NCBI GenBank assembly: GCA_003278535.1
Contig: QCEG01000004.1
Coordinates: 42,086-106,085 of the forward strand
DNA length: 64,000 bases
Reading direction: 5' to 3'
Source of the DNA: Prochlorococcus sp. AG-355-N18
GTDB taxonomy: Bacteria > Cyanobacteriota > Cyanobacteriia > PCC-6307 > Cyanobiaceae
Made by a program: the position numbers and the translations under genes. The notes beneath the pieces were generated by a model. The model had not been told where the DNA came from and made no database searches. It saw only the letters and a list, made by a program, of their open reading frames with translations. This document shows, piece after piece, positions 1-10,669 of the stretch. How positions within the stretch are numbered: position 1 is the stretch's first letter; each line of letters starts with the position of its first letter.

Positions 1-2
1 AT

Positions 3-191
3 AGGGATACTAAAGGTCTTTATAAGAAAGCTCGTTTGGGTGAAATTAAAGAATTTACAGGGATTTCTAGTCCATATGAAGCTCCTCATAATCCTGAAAT
101 TGTTGTTGATACAGGTTCGTTAGACTTAAATGATTCCGTTGAAAAAGTTATGAACTTCCTTAAAAAAGAAAACTTTCTTAACAATGCCTAA
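3..191 (+). CDS. cysC: Adenylylsulfate (APS) kinase, C-terminal fragment
   Basis: The reading frame is open from the window edge and ends at the TAA at 189-191, giving 62 residues of the C-terminus. The segment contains [18 protein letters not shown] and [15 protein letters not shown], which match the substrate-lid and C-terminal part of APS kinases (ATP + APS to PAPS). The catalytic P-loop lies upstream, outside the window. The ATP sulfurylase that makes APS is encoded far away at 60299-61474. The gene converges on purE with only 13 bp between the stops. The family call is good for so short a piece. Confidence 0.8.
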   Translation, partial: RDTKGLYKKARLGEIKEFTGISSPYEAPHNPEIVVDTGSLDLNDSVEKVMNFLKKENFLNNA

Positions 192-204
192 AAGAAAAAT
201 GAGT

Positions 205-741
205 TTATTTATTTTGAAGATAATTGTCAGATCCAATATTTGATAACTTACTATTTTTAGCTCTGACCTGTGTATGTAGATTTTCTCTAAATTCTTTTAA
301 ATTTTTCTTTATGGATTCATCAAATAAACTGATAATCTCTATTGCCAATAATCCAGCATTCTGACCTCCATTAATTGCAACTGTTGCAACTGGAATCCCA
401 GCGGGCATTTGAACGATTGATAAAAGAGAGTCAATCCCCTTAAGTGTCTTGCTCTCTACTGGTACTCCAATTACAGGAATGCAAGTTATGGATGCCAGCA
501 TTCCTGGAAGATGAGCAGCACCACCAGCACCGGCAATTATTACTTTTATGTTTTCTGATTCTGCATTTTTTGCATATTCCATCATTTCCATAGGTGTTCT
601 ATGAGCAGAAAGTATACAAACTTCAGTTTTTATTCCAAATTCTCTTAAAACATCAATAGCTGGTTTCAATGTTTTTAGATCTGAATCACTACCCATTACG
701 ACAGCAATTTTATAAATATCTTTAGAATTCAATTCTGACAA
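205..741 (-). CDS. purE: N5-carboxyaminoimidazole ribonucleotide mutase
   Basis: PurE moves the carboxyl group of N5-CAIR to C4, giving CAIR in purine synthesis. The 178 aa protein shows the family motifs in order: VVMGSDSDL near residue 14 (phosphate binding), SAHRTP near residue 45 with the catalytic His, and IIAGAGGAAHLPGM near residue 68. Length is usual for class I PurE with a short polar C-terminal tail. It converges with cysC and diverges from chlM across about 90 bp that must hold both promoters. No purK is nearby. Confidence 0.95.
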   Translation of the reverse strand: MSELNSKDIYKIAVVMGSDSDLKTLKPAIDVLREFGIKTEVCILSAHRTPMEMMEYAKNAESENIKVIIAGAGGAAHLPGMLASITCIPVIGVPVESKTLKGIDSLLSIVQMPAGIPVATVAINGGQNAGLLAIEIISLFDESIKKNLKEFRENLHTQVRAKNSKLSNIGSDNYLQNK

Positions 742-830
742 AATAACAAATCAATTCTTTCCCATAATGGCGTGCAATTAATTTGGCGCCAGTTAGTTAG
801 TATAAAAAGAATAAATTTTCATAGAATATT

Positions 831-1532
831 ATGACGTCAAATAAGATTATCGAAAAGAGTGAAGTTAGGGAGTACTTTAATGGAACTGGCTTTGAAAGAT
901 GGAATAAAATTTATAGCAAATCTGATGAAATTAATACAGTTCAGAAAAATATTAGGAAAGGACATCAAAAAACTGTAGATGATGTAGTCTCATACATCAA
1001 AAATTATCCTGAACTAACAAAAAAAAGTTATTGTGATGCAGGCTGTGGAGTGGGAAGTCTTTCCATACCTTTATTAAGACTTGGTATAAAAGAACTACAA
1101 GTGAGCGATATTTCTTCTGAAATGATTAAAGAAACAAAGAAACGCATTAATGAATTAGGTTTGAATCAAGGTAAAATTAAATATGAAGTTTGTGATCTAG
1201 AAAAATTAAAAGGATTATTTGATGTTGTAGTTTGTTTGGATGTATTTATTCATTATCCTCAACCGGTCGCAGAAGAAATGGTCCAACATCTATGCGATCT
1301 AAGCAAAGAAAAACTTATCGTTAGCTTTGCTCCTTATACTCCAGTTCTTGCTGTCCTAAAAAATATTGGGAAATTATTTCCTGGGCCAAGTAAAACTACA
1401 AGAGCATATACATTGAAAGAAAAGGGTATTATTAATGCTGCTAAAGAAAGAGGATTTAAAGTGGTTAAAAAGAAATTAAATCAAGCTCCTTTTTATTTTT
1501 CAAAACTAATTGAATTCGAAAAGATTAAATAA
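831..1532 (+). CDS. chlM: Mg-protoporphyrin IX methyltransferase
   Basis: ChlM transfers a methyl group from S-adenosylmethionine to the C13 propionate of Mg-protoporphyrin IX, an early committed step of chlorophyll synthesis. The 233 aa protein is a class I Rossmann methyltransferase. SAM motif I is DAGCGVGSLSIPLL at about residues 69-82, and VVCLDVFIHYPQP follows as the post-motif region typical of ChlM/BchM. A C-terminal FSKLIEF segment is also typical. The gene is convergent with the response regulator, with one base between stops. Identification is strong. Confidence 0.93.
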   Translation: MTSNKIIEKSEVREYFNGTGFERWNKIYSKSDEINTVQKNIRKGHQKTVDDVVSYIKNYPELTKKSYCDAGCGVGSLSIPLLRLGIKELQVSDISSEMIKETKKRINELGLNQGKIKYEVCDLEKLKGLFDVVVCLDVFIHYPQPVAEEMVQHLCDLSKEKLIVSFAPYTPVLAVLKNIGKLFPGPSKTTRAYTLKEKGIINAAKERGFKVVKKKLNQAPFYFSKLIEFEKIK

Positions 1533-1533
1533 T

Positions 1534-2262
1534 TTATTTTACTAAATGATTTTCAAGTGCATAACGAACTAATTCGGTTCGGCTAGATGTACCTGTCTTG
1601 ATAAAAAGTCTACTTACATATTTCTCAACATTTCTAATTGATGTTTCAAGCTGTCTTGCAATTTCTTTGTTCATCAGTCCCTCTGCTACTAGTTGAAGCA
1701 CACTTGCTTCTCTTGGAGTAAAACTAGGAAGATTTATTTTATTTTCTGGATTTGTCTGGTTTTGGTCTGTGAGCATAGATTTTATTTCAGTAATTTGTTT
1801 TGCCATTTTGCTTACATCAATATCTGCGAATCGTGCCGCTTCTTTTAGTAAACGTTCTTGTCTGTTGATTACATTTTTAACTCTTGCAGCTAATTCATCG
1901 GGATCGAAAGGTTTGGAAATATAATCGTCAACTCCTGCAAGATAACCTTCAGTTCTGTCTAGGGTCATTCCTTTTGCAGTTAGAAAAATAACTGGAGTTC
2001 CCCCTAATTTTTCATCCTCTCTAATTTTTTCTAATAAAGCATAACCATTGGCTCGAGGCATCATAACATCGCTAATTATCAAATCGGGGAAAACTGTTTG
2101 AGCTTTTTCCCAACCATCCTCTCCATCAACTGCAATAAATATTTCAAAGCCCTCATCTTCTAGAAATGTTTTTACAGCTGTTCTTAAACCAGGCTCATCA
2201 TCAACTAATAAAATTCTTGATTTTCTTCCCGGTTCATTATTTATTTGATTAATTTCATTCAT
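1534..2262 (-). CDS. Response regulator with LuxR-type DNA-binding domain (Ycf29-like)
   Basis: This is a 242 aa two-component response regulator. The receiver domain (about 15-135) has the acidic pair D21/D22, phosphoacceptor D65 in IISDVMMP and the conserved Lys in YISKPFDPDEL. A linker of about 40 residues leads to a LuxR/NarL helix-turn-helix (FTPREASVLQLVAEG to the C-terminus). The architecture and the VEKYVSRLF recognition region resemble Ycf29/TctD-type regulators of red-algal plastids and cyanobacteria. No histidine kinase is adjacent, so its signal is unknown. It is divergent from the cysteine desulfurase. Confidence 0.85.
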   Translation of the reverse strand: MNEINQINNEPGRKSRILLVDDEPGLRTAVKTFLEDEGFEIFIAVDGEDGWEKAQTVFPDLIISDVMMPRANGYALLEKIREDEKLGGTPVIFLTAKGMTLDRTEGYLAGVDDYISKPFDPDELAARVKNVINRQERLLKEAARFADIDVSKMAKQITEIKSMLTDQNQTNPENKINLPSFTPREASVLQLVAEGLMNKEIARQLETSIRNVEKYVSRLFIKTGTSSRTELVRYALENHLVK

Positions 2263-2322
2263 TTTTTTTAATTCTTTAATTTGCTTTTCTAGTAATAAAC
2301 AGAATTTTATATACTAAACATA

Positions 2323-3468
2323 ATGCTATCAACTCCCATACTACTAGACTATCAATCTTCGACTCCTTGCTCTAAAGATGTTGTTGATTCTATGAAACCT
2401 TTTTGGAGTGAGATATTTTCTAACCCTGCAAGCAAATCTAATTTGGCGGGGATTAACGCAAGCGCTATATTGGAAGCCTCAAGAGAAAAAATAGAACAAA
2501 ATTTATTTCTTAAAAATAAAAAAGTTATTTTTACAAGTGGAGCAACAGAATCTAATAACTTAGCCTTATTAGGTTTTGCTAGAAATTACTATAAAAAAAC
2601 AGAAAATTATGGACATATTATTACCTTAAAAACGGAGCATAAAGCTGTTTTGGAGCCTCTAAACCAACTAAAAAAAGAGGGGTTTATGGTTACAGAAATT
2701 AATCCTGAGAAGGATGGCTTAATTTCAGAAGAACAATTCAAAAAAAATATAAGAGAAGATACATTTCTGGTTAGTGTTATGTTGGCAAATAACGAAATAG
2801 GAGTTATTCAGCCCATAGAGAATATTTCAAAAATATGTAAATCGCAAGGAATAACTTTTCACTCTGATTTCGCACAATGTTTAGGTTATATCGAGTTAGA
2901 CAATCTTTTATCAGATGTAAATATGATTACGATGAGTTCTCACAAAATATATGGTCCTAAAGGGATAGGACTTCTCTTAATTGATGAAGAAATTAATCTT
3001 GACCCTTTAATTCTTGGAGGAGGTCAGGAATATGGTCTCAGGTCTGGTACATTACCTCTTCCTTTAGTAGTTGGCTTTGCTAAAGCAATAGAGATAGCAG
3101 TTTTAAATCAAAAAAATAATGCTGAGAAATTACGTTTATACAGAAATAACCTTTTAGAGGGTTTGTTAGAAAACAATTCTGGTTTATTAATTAATGGCTC
3201 CATAGAAAAAAGATTACCTCATAATTTAAATTTGACTGTATTGGATTTAAACGGAGCAAAGTTTCATAAACTTTTAAAATCTAAAATAATTTGTTCTAGT
3301 GGATCTGCATGCAGTAATGGTGAACCATCTCATGTTTTACTAGCCTTAGGTAGATCTTTCAGAGAAGCAGAATCTTCAATAAGGTTAAGTATTGGATTAA
3401 GCACTAACTCAGACGATATAAAAAAAGCAATTCATATTCTTACAAATACGATCAAATCATTACGTTAG
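2323..3468 (+). CDS. Cysteine desulfurase (NifS/IscS family)
   Basis: This PLP enzyme removes sulfur from cysteine to supply Fe-S cluster, thionucleoside and cofactor synthesis. The 381 aa protein has TSGATESNNLAL near residue 71, HSDFAQ near 180, PLP lysine K208 in SSHKIYGPKG, and catalytic C330 in SSGSACSNGEPSHVL. The mobile Cys loop places it in class I (IscS/NifS), not SufS. No iscU or suf genes are nearby. The start at 2323 is the first ATG in the frame. Which IscS-type paralog it is cannot be settled here, so no symbol is given. Confidence 0.9.
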   Translation: MLSTPILLDYQSSTPCSKDVVDSMKPFWSEIFSNPASKSNLAGINASAILEASREKIEQNLFLKNKKVIFTSGATESNNLALLGFARNYYKKTENYGHIITLKTEHKAVLEPLNQLKKEGFMVTEINPEKDGLISEEQFKKNIREDTFLVSVMLANNEIGVIQPIENISKICKSQGITFHSDFAQCLGYIELDNLLSDVNMITMSSHKIYGPKGIGLLLIDEEINLDPLILGGGQEYGLRSGTLPLPLVVGFAKAIEIAVLNQKNNAEKLRLYRNNLLEGLLENNSGLLINGSIEKRLPHNLNLTVLDLNGAKFHKLLKSKIICSSGSACSNGEPSHVLLALGRSFREAESSIRLSIGLSTNSDDIKKAIHILTNTIKSLR

Positions 3469-3482
3469 AAATTATTAGCTCT

Positions 3483-4385
3483 TTAATTTAATTGAGCAAT
3501 TCTTAATTTCCCACTTCTAGCTCTTTTATTTAATTCGACTTCTTGTACTGACGGAGTTATTGGCTTTTTTGTTAGGTTTTTTAGTCTTTGATCATTTTTA
3601 AAAGAATTTTTAACTAACCTATCCTCCAAGGAATGAAAACTAATAATAGAAATAATTCCTCCCGGCAAAAGCCATTCAGGAACAACTTGCAAAAATTTTT
3701 CTAATACGTCAATTTCTTTATTAACGGCAATTCTTAGTGCTTGAAATGTTCTTGTCGCTGGGTGTATTTTTTTATATCTTTGTTTTGGTGGGAAGCAGCC
3801 CGCAATAGAATACGCTAACTCTTTTGTCCCAGAATATTTCCCATTTTCCTTCAAATCCATTTTTATTTTCCTAGCAATTTTTCTTGATAATCTCTCATCT
3901 CCATATTTATAAATTAGGTTAGCTAGATCTTTTTCATTTAAAGCCTCAATTAATTTCTCTGCATCAACCTTAAGAAAAGGATTCATTCTCATATCAAGTG
4001 GACCATCTTTTTGGAAGCTAAATCCTCTTTTAGGGTCATCAATTTGATTACTATTTACTCCAAGATCTGCAATTACAAAAGAAACTTTTTCTTTTGGTAC
4101 AAAATCAGCAAAATTTGAAGCCCTTATATCAATCCTATTTTGAAATTCATCAAGTTTTTTTGATGCTGATTTTCTCGCGAATGGATCTTGATCAAGTCCA
4201 ATTATATTTAAATCCGAATATTTTCTCAATAAATGATAAGAGTGCCCTCCTCCTCCTAGAGTTGCGTCTATTCCTTTAATTTTGTTGTTATGTATTAGCG
4301 GGTAATGCTCTAATGAGGCCATAATCTCATCTGTCATCACTGATTTATGATTGAAAAAAGATGAATCAGATAGGTCAGTTTGCAT
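3483..4385 (-). CDS. rsmH: 16S rRNA (cytosine-1402 N4) methyltransferase
   Basis: RsmH methylates N4 of C1402 in the 16S rRNA P site. The 300 aa protein contains the SAM-binding segment GIDATLGGGGHSYHLL near residue 38, DQDPFA near 80, DLGVNSNQIDDP near 127, the family signature HPATRTFQALRIAVN near 207, and ISFHSLEDRLVK near 247. In many bacteria rsmH (mraW) heads the division and cell-wall cluster; here it stands alone, convergent with the cysteine desulfurase and divergent from ndhH over 38 bp. Confidence 0.95.
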   Translation of the reverse strand: MQTDLSDSSFFNHKSVMTDEIMASLEHYPLIHNNKIKGIDATLGGGGHSYHLLRKYSDLNIIGLDQDPFARKSASKKLDEFQNRIDIRASNFADFVPKEKVSFVIADLGVNSNQIDDPKRGFSFQKDGPLDMRMNPFLKVDAEKLIEALNEKDLANLIYKYGDERLSRKIARKIKMDLKENGKYSGTKELAYSIAGCFPPKQRYKKIHPATRTFQALRIAVNKEIDVLEKFLQVVPEWLLPGGIISIISFHSLEDRLVKNSFKNDQRLKNLTKKPITPSVQEVELNKRARSGKLRIAQLN

Positions 4386-4423
4386 AACTTTCGACTAAGA
4401 TTTGTTTAGAAGTTAAATTTCGA

Positions 4424-5611
4424 ATGGCTCAGCTAGAGACTAGAACAGAACCAATGGTGGTCAATTTTGGCCCTCACCATCCTTCAATGCATGGGGTTTT
4501 AAGGTTAGTTGTAACTCTTGATGGTGAGAATGTCATTGATTGTGAGCCAGTAATTGGATATTTACATAGAGGAATGGAAAAGATAGCTGAAAACAGGACA
4601 AATGTAATGTATGTCCCTTATGTAAGCAGAATGGATTATGCAGCAGGAATGTTTTATGAAGCTATTGTAGTAAATGCTCCTGAAAGATTAGCTAATATTC
4701 CAGTTCCTAAAAGAGCTAGTTACATCAGAGTTCTTATGCTCGAACTTAATCGTATTGCGAATCATCTTTTGTGGCTTGGTCCCTTTTTAGCAGACGTAGG
4801 AGCTCAAACTCCATTTTTCTATATTTTTAGAGAAAGAGAAATGATCTATGATCTCTGGGAAGCTGCTACTGGACAAAGGCTAATAAATAATAATTTCTTT
4901 AGGATAGGCGGTGTCGCATGTGATCTTCCATATGGATGGTTAGATAAATGTATAGATTTTTGCGATTGGTTCGGTCCCAAGATAGACGAATACGAAAAAT
5001 TAATAACAAATAATCCAATTTTTAAAAAAAGAATCGAAGGTCTCGGAACAATACAAAGAGACCAGGCAATTAATTGGTCTTTATCTGGGCCAATGCTTAG
5101 AGCCTCAGGAGTTTCCTGGGATTTAAGGAAAGTCGATAGTTATGAATGTTATGACGATTTTGATTGGCAGATTGCTTCAGAAAAAGAAGGTGATTGTTAC
5201 GCGAGATATAGAGTAAGAGTTGAAGAGATGAGACAATCACTAAGCATCATTCGCCAAGCCTGCAAAATGATTCCAGGAGGTCCAACAGAAAATTTAGAAG
5301 CTCAAAGAATGGCGACTGAAGATAAAAAAAGTGAAATATTTGGTATCGACTATCAATATGTAGCTAAGAAGGTTGCTCCAACTTTTAAAATTCCTAACGG
5401 AGAATTATATACAAGATTAGAGTCCGGCAAAGGAGAAATTGGTGTATTTATTCAAGGAAATAATGAAGTTACCCCATGGAGATTTAAAATCAGAGCAGCT
5501 GATTTAAATAATCTGCAAATATTGCCTCATATTCTTAAAGGTGCCAAAATCGCTGATATTATGGCAATCCTTGGTTCAATAGATGTCATTATGGGATCTG
5601 TTGATAGATAA
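4424..5611 (+). CDS. ndhH: NAD(P)H-quinone oxidoreductase (NDH-1) subunit H
   Basis: NdhH is the 49-kDa-type subunit of the hydrophilic arm of the thylakoid NDH-1 complex, lining the quinone-binding cavity. That complex serves respiratory and cyclic electron flow and CO2 uptake. The 395 aa protein is full length and contains [17 protein letters not shown] near the N-terminus, [10 protein letters not shown] near residue 46 and [14 protein letters not shown] near 70. It ends in the conserved DVIMGSVDR. The thioesterase gene follows nine bases downstream, suggesting co-transcription. Confidence 0.96.
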   Translation: MAQLETRTEPMVVNFGPHHPSMHGVLRLVVTLDGENVIDCEPVIGYLHRGMEKIAENRTNVMYVPYVSRMDYAAGMFYEAIVVNAPERLANIPVPKRASYIRVLMLELNRIANHLLWLGPFLADVGAQTPFFYIFREREMIYDLWEAATGQRLINNNFFRIGGVACDLPYGWLDKCIDFCDWFGPKIDEYEKLITNNPIFKKRIEGLGTIQRDQAINWSLSGPMLRASGVSWDLRKVDSYECYDDFDWQIASEKEGDCYARYRVRVEEMRQSLSIIRQACKMIPGGPTENLEAQRMATEDKKSEIFGIDYQYVAKKVAPTFKIPNGELYTRLESGKGEIGVFIQGNNEVTPWRFKIRAADLNNLQILPHILKGAKIADIMAILGSIDVIMGSVDR

Positions 5612-5620
5612 TTTCTTTAA

Positions 5621-6073
<453 letters not shown>

Positions 6074-6076
6074 TTA

Positions 6077-7279
6077 TTATTTTTTAAATTTATAGTTTAT
6101 TTTTTCTGTACTGGTTTTTTTGTTTTTAACAATCCACTTTTCAGGCTTTTCATGTTTAGGCCAACTTTGAGAAAAATTTTTTAATAAATTTAAAGAAATT
6201 TCAATATTTTTATCATTTGTAAGTTCTCTAAATTCAACTATTACTTTAATTTTATTTCCCCATAATTTGTTAGATACTTTCGAAATATTGAATTTATTAA
6301 TTGGGATATTTTCTTTCATAATGAAATCATTTAATCTAGATTCAATTACTTCAGGGAAAACAACTTCTCCTCCTGAATTAAAGGCATTATCACTTCTTCC
6401 AACAAATTTTAAATAGTAAGAATTATTGATTTGCTTAATTTCACCAAAATCACTTGTTTGCCACCAACCATTTTTATTTTTGAAATTTTCAGTTTTTAAA
6501 GAATCTACTATTTCGATTCCAATTCTGGCTGATTTTATTTCGATTAATCCTTGTGCGTTAATTCTTATTTTTGTATCAGGTAGTATTTCTCCAACATTTT
6601 TAAAACCCATTAAGAATTCTTTTGGTTTTAAACTCGTAACCATTGCTGCTGTTTCAGTTGAGCCGTAACAAGGTGCTAATTTTATTTTTTCTTTTATACA
6701 TTGTTCTGTAGTTTCGTCTGAAATTGAAGCTCCACCTACCCAAATTAGATCAAAAATTTTTAGCCAACTAATTCCATCTTTTTGAGCTAAAAGTCTTTGT
6801 AATTGGGTAGGTACTAATGACGTAATCAAATGTTTTTTGTTTTTTTTAAATTTATTTGTGAAAAATAAAAGTTCTCGAGTTCTTTTTATCAAATTCGGAG
6901 AAATATTAATATAATCACATCCCCAAGTTTGACTTCTAAAAATTGGCATTAATCCACTTATATGGTTCAGGGGTAAAGTATTTAAAATTAAGCAGTTTTG
7001 TAATTCAAATCCTTGCTCTATTAGCCATTGACCTGATGTAGTTGCAGATAATTTAAGATTATTTAAATGGTGAAAACATTGTCTCGGTTTTCCAGAACTC
7101 CCACTACTGTTTAAGATAATTGCTGGCCCATTTTCAGTAATTGAATTTAATACATCTTTGTCTTCATAAAATTTGTTTTTTACATAAATAATTTTATTCT
7201 CTCTAATTTTTTCAATAATTTTTTCTACAGATTGAGTTTCGTTATTTTCAACTTCAATAGTATGAATTTTATTTTTCAT
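6077..7279 (-). CDS. menE: o-Succinylbenzoate-CoA ligase
   Basis: MenE activates o-succinylbenzoate as the CoA thioester for phylloquinone synthesis. It is an AMP-forming acyl-CoA synthetase: P-loop SSGSSGKPRQC near residue 60, PLNHISGLMP near 104, CYGSTETAAM near 210, SGGEVVFPEV near 320, and a Lys-rich C-terminus holding the adenylation Lys. At about 400 aa it is short for the superfamily but normal for cyanobacterial MenE. I prefer the ATG at 7279 because it overlaps the menC stop as ATGA, the coupling also seen between menC and menA. An in-frame ATG at 7291 would add four residues. Confidence 0.88.
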   Translation of the reverse strand: MKNKIHTIEVENNETQSVEKIIEKIRENKIIYVKNKFYEDKDVLNSITENGPAIILNSSGSSGKPRQCFHHLNNLKLSATTSGQWLIEQGFELQNCLILNTLPLNHISGLMPIFRSQTWGCDYINISPNLIKRTRELLFFTNKFKKNKKHLITSLVPTQLQRLLAQKDGISWLKIFDLIWVGGASISDETTEQCIKEKIKLAPCYGSTETAAMVTSLKPKEFLMGFKNVGEILPDTKIRINAQGLIEIKSARIGIEIVDSLKTENFKNKNGWWQTSDFGEIKQINNSYYLKFVGRSDNAFNSGGEVVFPEVIESRLNDFIMKENIPINKFNISKVSNKLWGNKIKVIVEFRELTNDKNIEISLNLLKNFSQSWPKHEKPEKWIVKNKKTSTEKINYKFKK

Positions 7280-8241
7280 AGTTGATCCCATATCTTTTTT
7301 GCTTCATTTAAAAATAGAAACGAATTAGGGAATTTATTCATTGCTAAACCAGGAACTTTTGGCGTTGGTCCTTGTAATTGTAGAGAAGATAAATGATGGA
7401 GCCATCTCTTTCCTATTCCAGTTTCAAATGAGGTACTTATAGATATTAAAGCTTTTTTATTTTCTAATTCTCTTAAAAGCTTAACTGGATTATTTTCTTG
7501 AGAAGGCCTTCTAATTTGCCAACCCTTCCACTCATCAATCAAAGTTGGAAATTTTAAAAGTGATTCGTCTAAAGCTATTGGAATTTTTTTGTTTAGTTCT
7601 GTCAGTCCATCAATATCATCAACACAGAGAGGTTGTTCTAACCAATCTATATTTTTATTATCTTTCAAAATATCAGCCCATCTATTAGCTATGTCTCTTC
7701 CCCAAGAACCATTAGCATCTATTCTTAACTTAATATTATTACCTATTTTGCTTAAAATTTCTTCTAATTTTGCTTCTTCCTCATGGTTATTTTTTAGTGC
7801 TACTTTCCATTTTAAGGTTAATGATTTTCCAATATCACAATGTCTTTTTTTAATATCATTTAGATCTGAAACTACATTTTCATGATTTAACAATATGGCT
7901 GTTTTACCAATTTCATCAAAGTAGTAGTTTTCTTTAAAAATTATTTTTCCATTGATCTCAGCTAATGCAGAATTTATTGCAGATTGAATACATGGGTGAA
8001 AAATATTTATTAGCTCAGATAAATTAAATTCTTCTATATACTCAGGGATCATATCTAGTTGTTTCGCACACTTTTTTAAGTCTTTTTTATGTAGCGGTGA
8101 AACTTCTCCAAACCCTATTTTTTTATCATTACTTATTAATTTAATTATCCAACCCGATTTTGTGTGGTAATTGGTTTTAGAATTTTCTACTTTGGCCGAT
8201 AACTTAAAGCTATAAGATTTTTTTTGAAATATTAAGTTCAT
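7276..8241 (-). CDS. menC: o-Succinylbenzoate synthase
   Basis: MenC dehydrates SHCHC to o-succinylbenzoate in phylloquinone synthesis. The 321 aa protein is a divergent enolase-superfamily member. Catalytic lysine candidates lie in LTLKWKVALK, and the metal-binding acids in RIDANGSWG, DWLEQPL and ALDESLLK follow in the usual order. The start overlaps the menA stop by four bases (ATGA) and the stop overlaps menE, so translation of menA-menC-menE looks coupled. Sequence alone leaves some doubt because MenC is poorly conserved, but the operon settles it. Confidence 0.9.
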   Translation of the reverse strand: MNLIFQKKSYSFKLSAKVENSKTNYHTKSGWIIKLISNDKKIGFGEVSPLHKKDLKKCAKQLDMIPEYIEEFNLSELINIFHPCIQSAINSALAEINGKIIFKENYYFDEIGKTAILLNHENVVSDLNDIKKRHCDIGKSLTLKWKVALKNNHEEEAKLEEILSKIGNNIKLRIDANGSWGRDIANRWADILKDNKNIDWLEQPLCVDDIDGLTELNKKIPIALDESLLKFPTLIDEWKGWQIRRPSQENNPVKLLRELENKKALISISTSFETGIGKRWLHHLSSLQLQGPTPKVPGLAMNKFPNSFLFLNEAKKIWDQL

Positions 8242-9155
8242 TTATTTAGCAAGTAATTAAATATTAATCCTGTGATTAAACCAATTCCATTAAGAGTTTG
8301 AAATTTTATTGCGACGAATTTGCAATTTTTTATTGCAGAAGGTTTTGCATACGAAGATTTTAATAAATTTATAAGTTTTATTGCTTGAGGGAAACTAAGC
8401 AAATAAAGGATGCAAAACACTGGAATAAATCCATAAACTATTGTGAAAAGTTGAAAAATATATATTGTAAAAATTATCCAAGGCACAAATTGAGAACCTT
8501 TTTTTGCTCCTAAGCGAACTAAAGGTGAATTTTTCCCATGCTTTTTATCTTCAGAAATTTGATGAAAATGAGAGCAAAATAATACAAGAGTTGTTGCTAA
8601 GGAAGGTCCTGAACCAAGTAATAAAGAAACTTTCCATGGAATATCTTCGAAGTAAATATTAGACGGATTTAACGCAATTAAGATTGCAGAGTACGCAAAA
8701 GGTCCAAATGCAAGCCAGCATAATGGTTCTCCTAAACCTTGATAACCCAATCTAAAAGGAGGACCTTGATATAAATATCCTAAGAAGCAGCAAGCTGCCA
8801 CCAAAATAAAAATGTTTATACTTGTTGATACTGAAATAATTAAAATTATTAATAAACCAATAACTAAAGATGTATATGCAATAAATGAAATTATTTTTTT
8901 ATTTTTTACAAGATTTATAATTGAATGGAATTTAAATTCATCGATTCCTGTTTCTGCGTCGTATAAATCATTAGTTAGATTTTCCCAAAGTAATATCAAA
9001 ATTGCAGCTAAAGTAAATGAAATCAAATTATAAATTTTTACCTCTTCATATTGATTGAGCAAGTAAGCCCCTGTTATTAAAACTGGAAGTATGGCAACAG
9101 AATAAAGAGGCCATTTTATTGCTTTTTTCCATAATTTTTTTTTATCTTCGTCCAT
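8238..9155 (-). CDS. menA: 1,4-Dihydroxy-2-naphthoate phytyltransferase
   Basis: MenA attaches the phytyl chain to DHNA, giving demethylphylloquinone, the precursor of the photosystem I A1 quinone. The 305 aa protein belongs to the UbiA prenyltransferase family, with about eight hydrophobic segments. The first aspartate motif is NDLYDAETGID near residue 61 and the second is around HFHQISEDKKHGK near 190. It is first in the menA-menC-menE operon and divergent from menF over about 100 bp. Confidence 0.92.
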   Translation of the reverse strand: MDEDKKKLWKKAIKWPLYSVAILPVLITGAYLLNQYEEVKIYNLISFTLAAILILLWENLTNDLYDAETGIDEFKFHSIINLVKNKKIISFIAYTSLVIGLLIILIISVSTSINIFILVAACCFLGYLYQGPPFRLGYQGLGEPLCWLAFGPFAYSAILIALNPSNIYFEDIPWKVSLLLGSGPSLATTLVLFCSHFHQISEDKKHGKNSPLVRLGAKKGSQFVPWIIFTIYIFQLFTIVYGFIPVFCILYLLSFPQAIKLINLLKSSYAKPSAIKNCKFVAIKFQTLNGIGLITGLIFNYLLNK

Positions 9156-9256
9156 TTTTAATTAACACGCAAAATTAGATAATTATTGAATGTAGTTTAT
9201 AAATTGAGTTACATTTTTTACTTTATTGCATCATTTTTAGTTATTTTCAATAAGTA

Positions 9257-10669
9257 ATGAAAAATGATTTAAACTTAACAGATTTTTTAAAAGATGTATT
9301 TTCCTCTTTCGATAAGAAAGTTGAAAATTCTGGATTAGTAAGTATTTGTGTTGAGATTCCTTGTATTGATTTATTCCAAGTTTATGAATTGTTAATAAAT
9401 CAATATCCGTTTTCTTCATTTTGGGAGGAATCTGATGGTATTTCATATATAGCTTTCGAGAAGTGTAAATATGTTACTCTGGATGGCCCAAAAAGATTTG
9501 AGGTAGCAAAAGAGTTTAATTCTGAGAATTTTAAAAATTTAATTAACTTAACTAATGAATCGCATAATTCTGCACTTTCAAAAATAATTTATTTATTTTC
9601 TTTCTCTGAAAATTTGAATAATAAGAATTTACCTTCTGATATCCCTAGTTTGGAAGCCATTTTGCCAAAAATATTAATTACTAAAAGTGGCAAGAATTGC
9701 TGGTTAAGAATCAATGGCCATGTTGAAGGTAAATCATCATTAAGAACATTAATTGAAGAAATATGGACAATTAGAAATCAAGTTATTAATTCTGGCTCAG
9801 AATTAATAAAATCATCTGGCTTAAAAACTAGTTTTGATTCTCCTTTTATTGATGATTTCTCACGCTCCTTAGAAACTTCTAAAACAAACATGAAAAAAGT
9901 AGTAAATAGAGGAATTCAATTAGTAGATAAAGATATCCTCGAAAAGATAGTTTTAGCGAATAGGATTAAAATAAAACTTAAAAATAAATTAGATTTAGTA
10001 GAAATTTTAAAAAGATTTAAAAAGAATCAACCAAATACATGTAGATACGTTTGGAAAAGGAATAGTAAGGATATTTTGTTTGGAGCATCTCCAGAAAAAT
10101 TATTTTCTTTCTCTAAACCTAATTTAACTTTAGAGGCTCTTGCTGGAACTATCTCTACTAATTCAAATTTTAAGAAACTCCTAAAAAGTACTAAAGACTT
10201 AAAGGAACATAATTATGTAATACAACATTTGATTAAATCTTTAGAAGTTTCAAAAATAACAAACTTTAAAAAAAGTGATATCAAGGTAAATTCATTTGGA
10301 GATATTTCTCATTTGCAAACACTCATTTTCTCTAAAGTTGAAAATATTTGTCCTTTTGAATTGCTTAAAAACTTACATCCATCTCCGGCTGTTTGTGGAT
10401 ACCCAAAAAATGCAGCATTGGATTGGATAAACACTCTTGAGTCTTTTCCTAGAGGAAATTATGCTTCTCCAATGGGTTGGGTTGATTCATCAGGCAATGC
10501 TTCATTTCTTTTGGCAATAAGAGGCGCAAGATGTATTGAAGAAAATATTGAATTTACTGCAGGTTCAGGTATAGTTTCTGGCTCCGTTTTAGAGAAAGAA
10601 ATAGATGAGATTAAATTAAAATTTGAATCTATAGTAAAACAGATATTGTGCGCTAAAAACCCTAGATAA
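9257..10669 (+). CDS. menF: Isochorismate synthase
   Basis: MenF converts chorismate to isochorismate, the entry step to phylloquinone. The 470 aa protein has a C-terminal chorismate-binding domain (about 200-460) with [27 protein letters not shown] and [11 protein letters not shown]. The N-terminal 200 residues are variable, as is usual. Placement opposite menA supports isochorismate synthase over anthranilate or aminodeoxychorismate synthase. Its 3' end overlaps the convergent gshB by eight bases. menD and menB are not in the window. Confidence 0.9.
   Translation: MKNDLNLTDFLKDVFSSFDKKVENSGLVSICVEIPCIDLFQVYELLINQYPFSSFWEESDGISYIAFEKCKYVTLDGPKRFEVAKEFNSENFKNLINLTNESHNSALSKIIYLFSFSENLNNKNLPSDIPSLEAILPKILITKSGKNCWLRINGHVEGKSSLRTLIEEIWTIRNQVINSGSELIKSSGLKTSFDSPFIDDFSRSLETSKTNMKKVVNRGIQLVDKDILEKIVLANRIKIKLKNKLDLVEILKRFKKNQPNTCRYVWKRNSKDILFGASPEKLFSFSKPNLTLEALAGTISTNSNFKKLLKSTKDLKEHNYVIQHLIKSLEVSKITNFKKSDIKVNSFGDISHLQTLIFSKVENICPFELLKNLHPSPAVCGYPKNAALDWINTLESFPRGNYASPMGWVDSSGNASFLLAIRGARCIEENIEFTAGSGIVSGSVLEKEIDEIKLKFESIVKQILCAKNPR

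Noticed and set aside
7280..7291. Upstream ATG of menE at 7291
   Set aside because: The ATG at 7279 forms the ATGA overlap typical of this operon and needs no extra residues.
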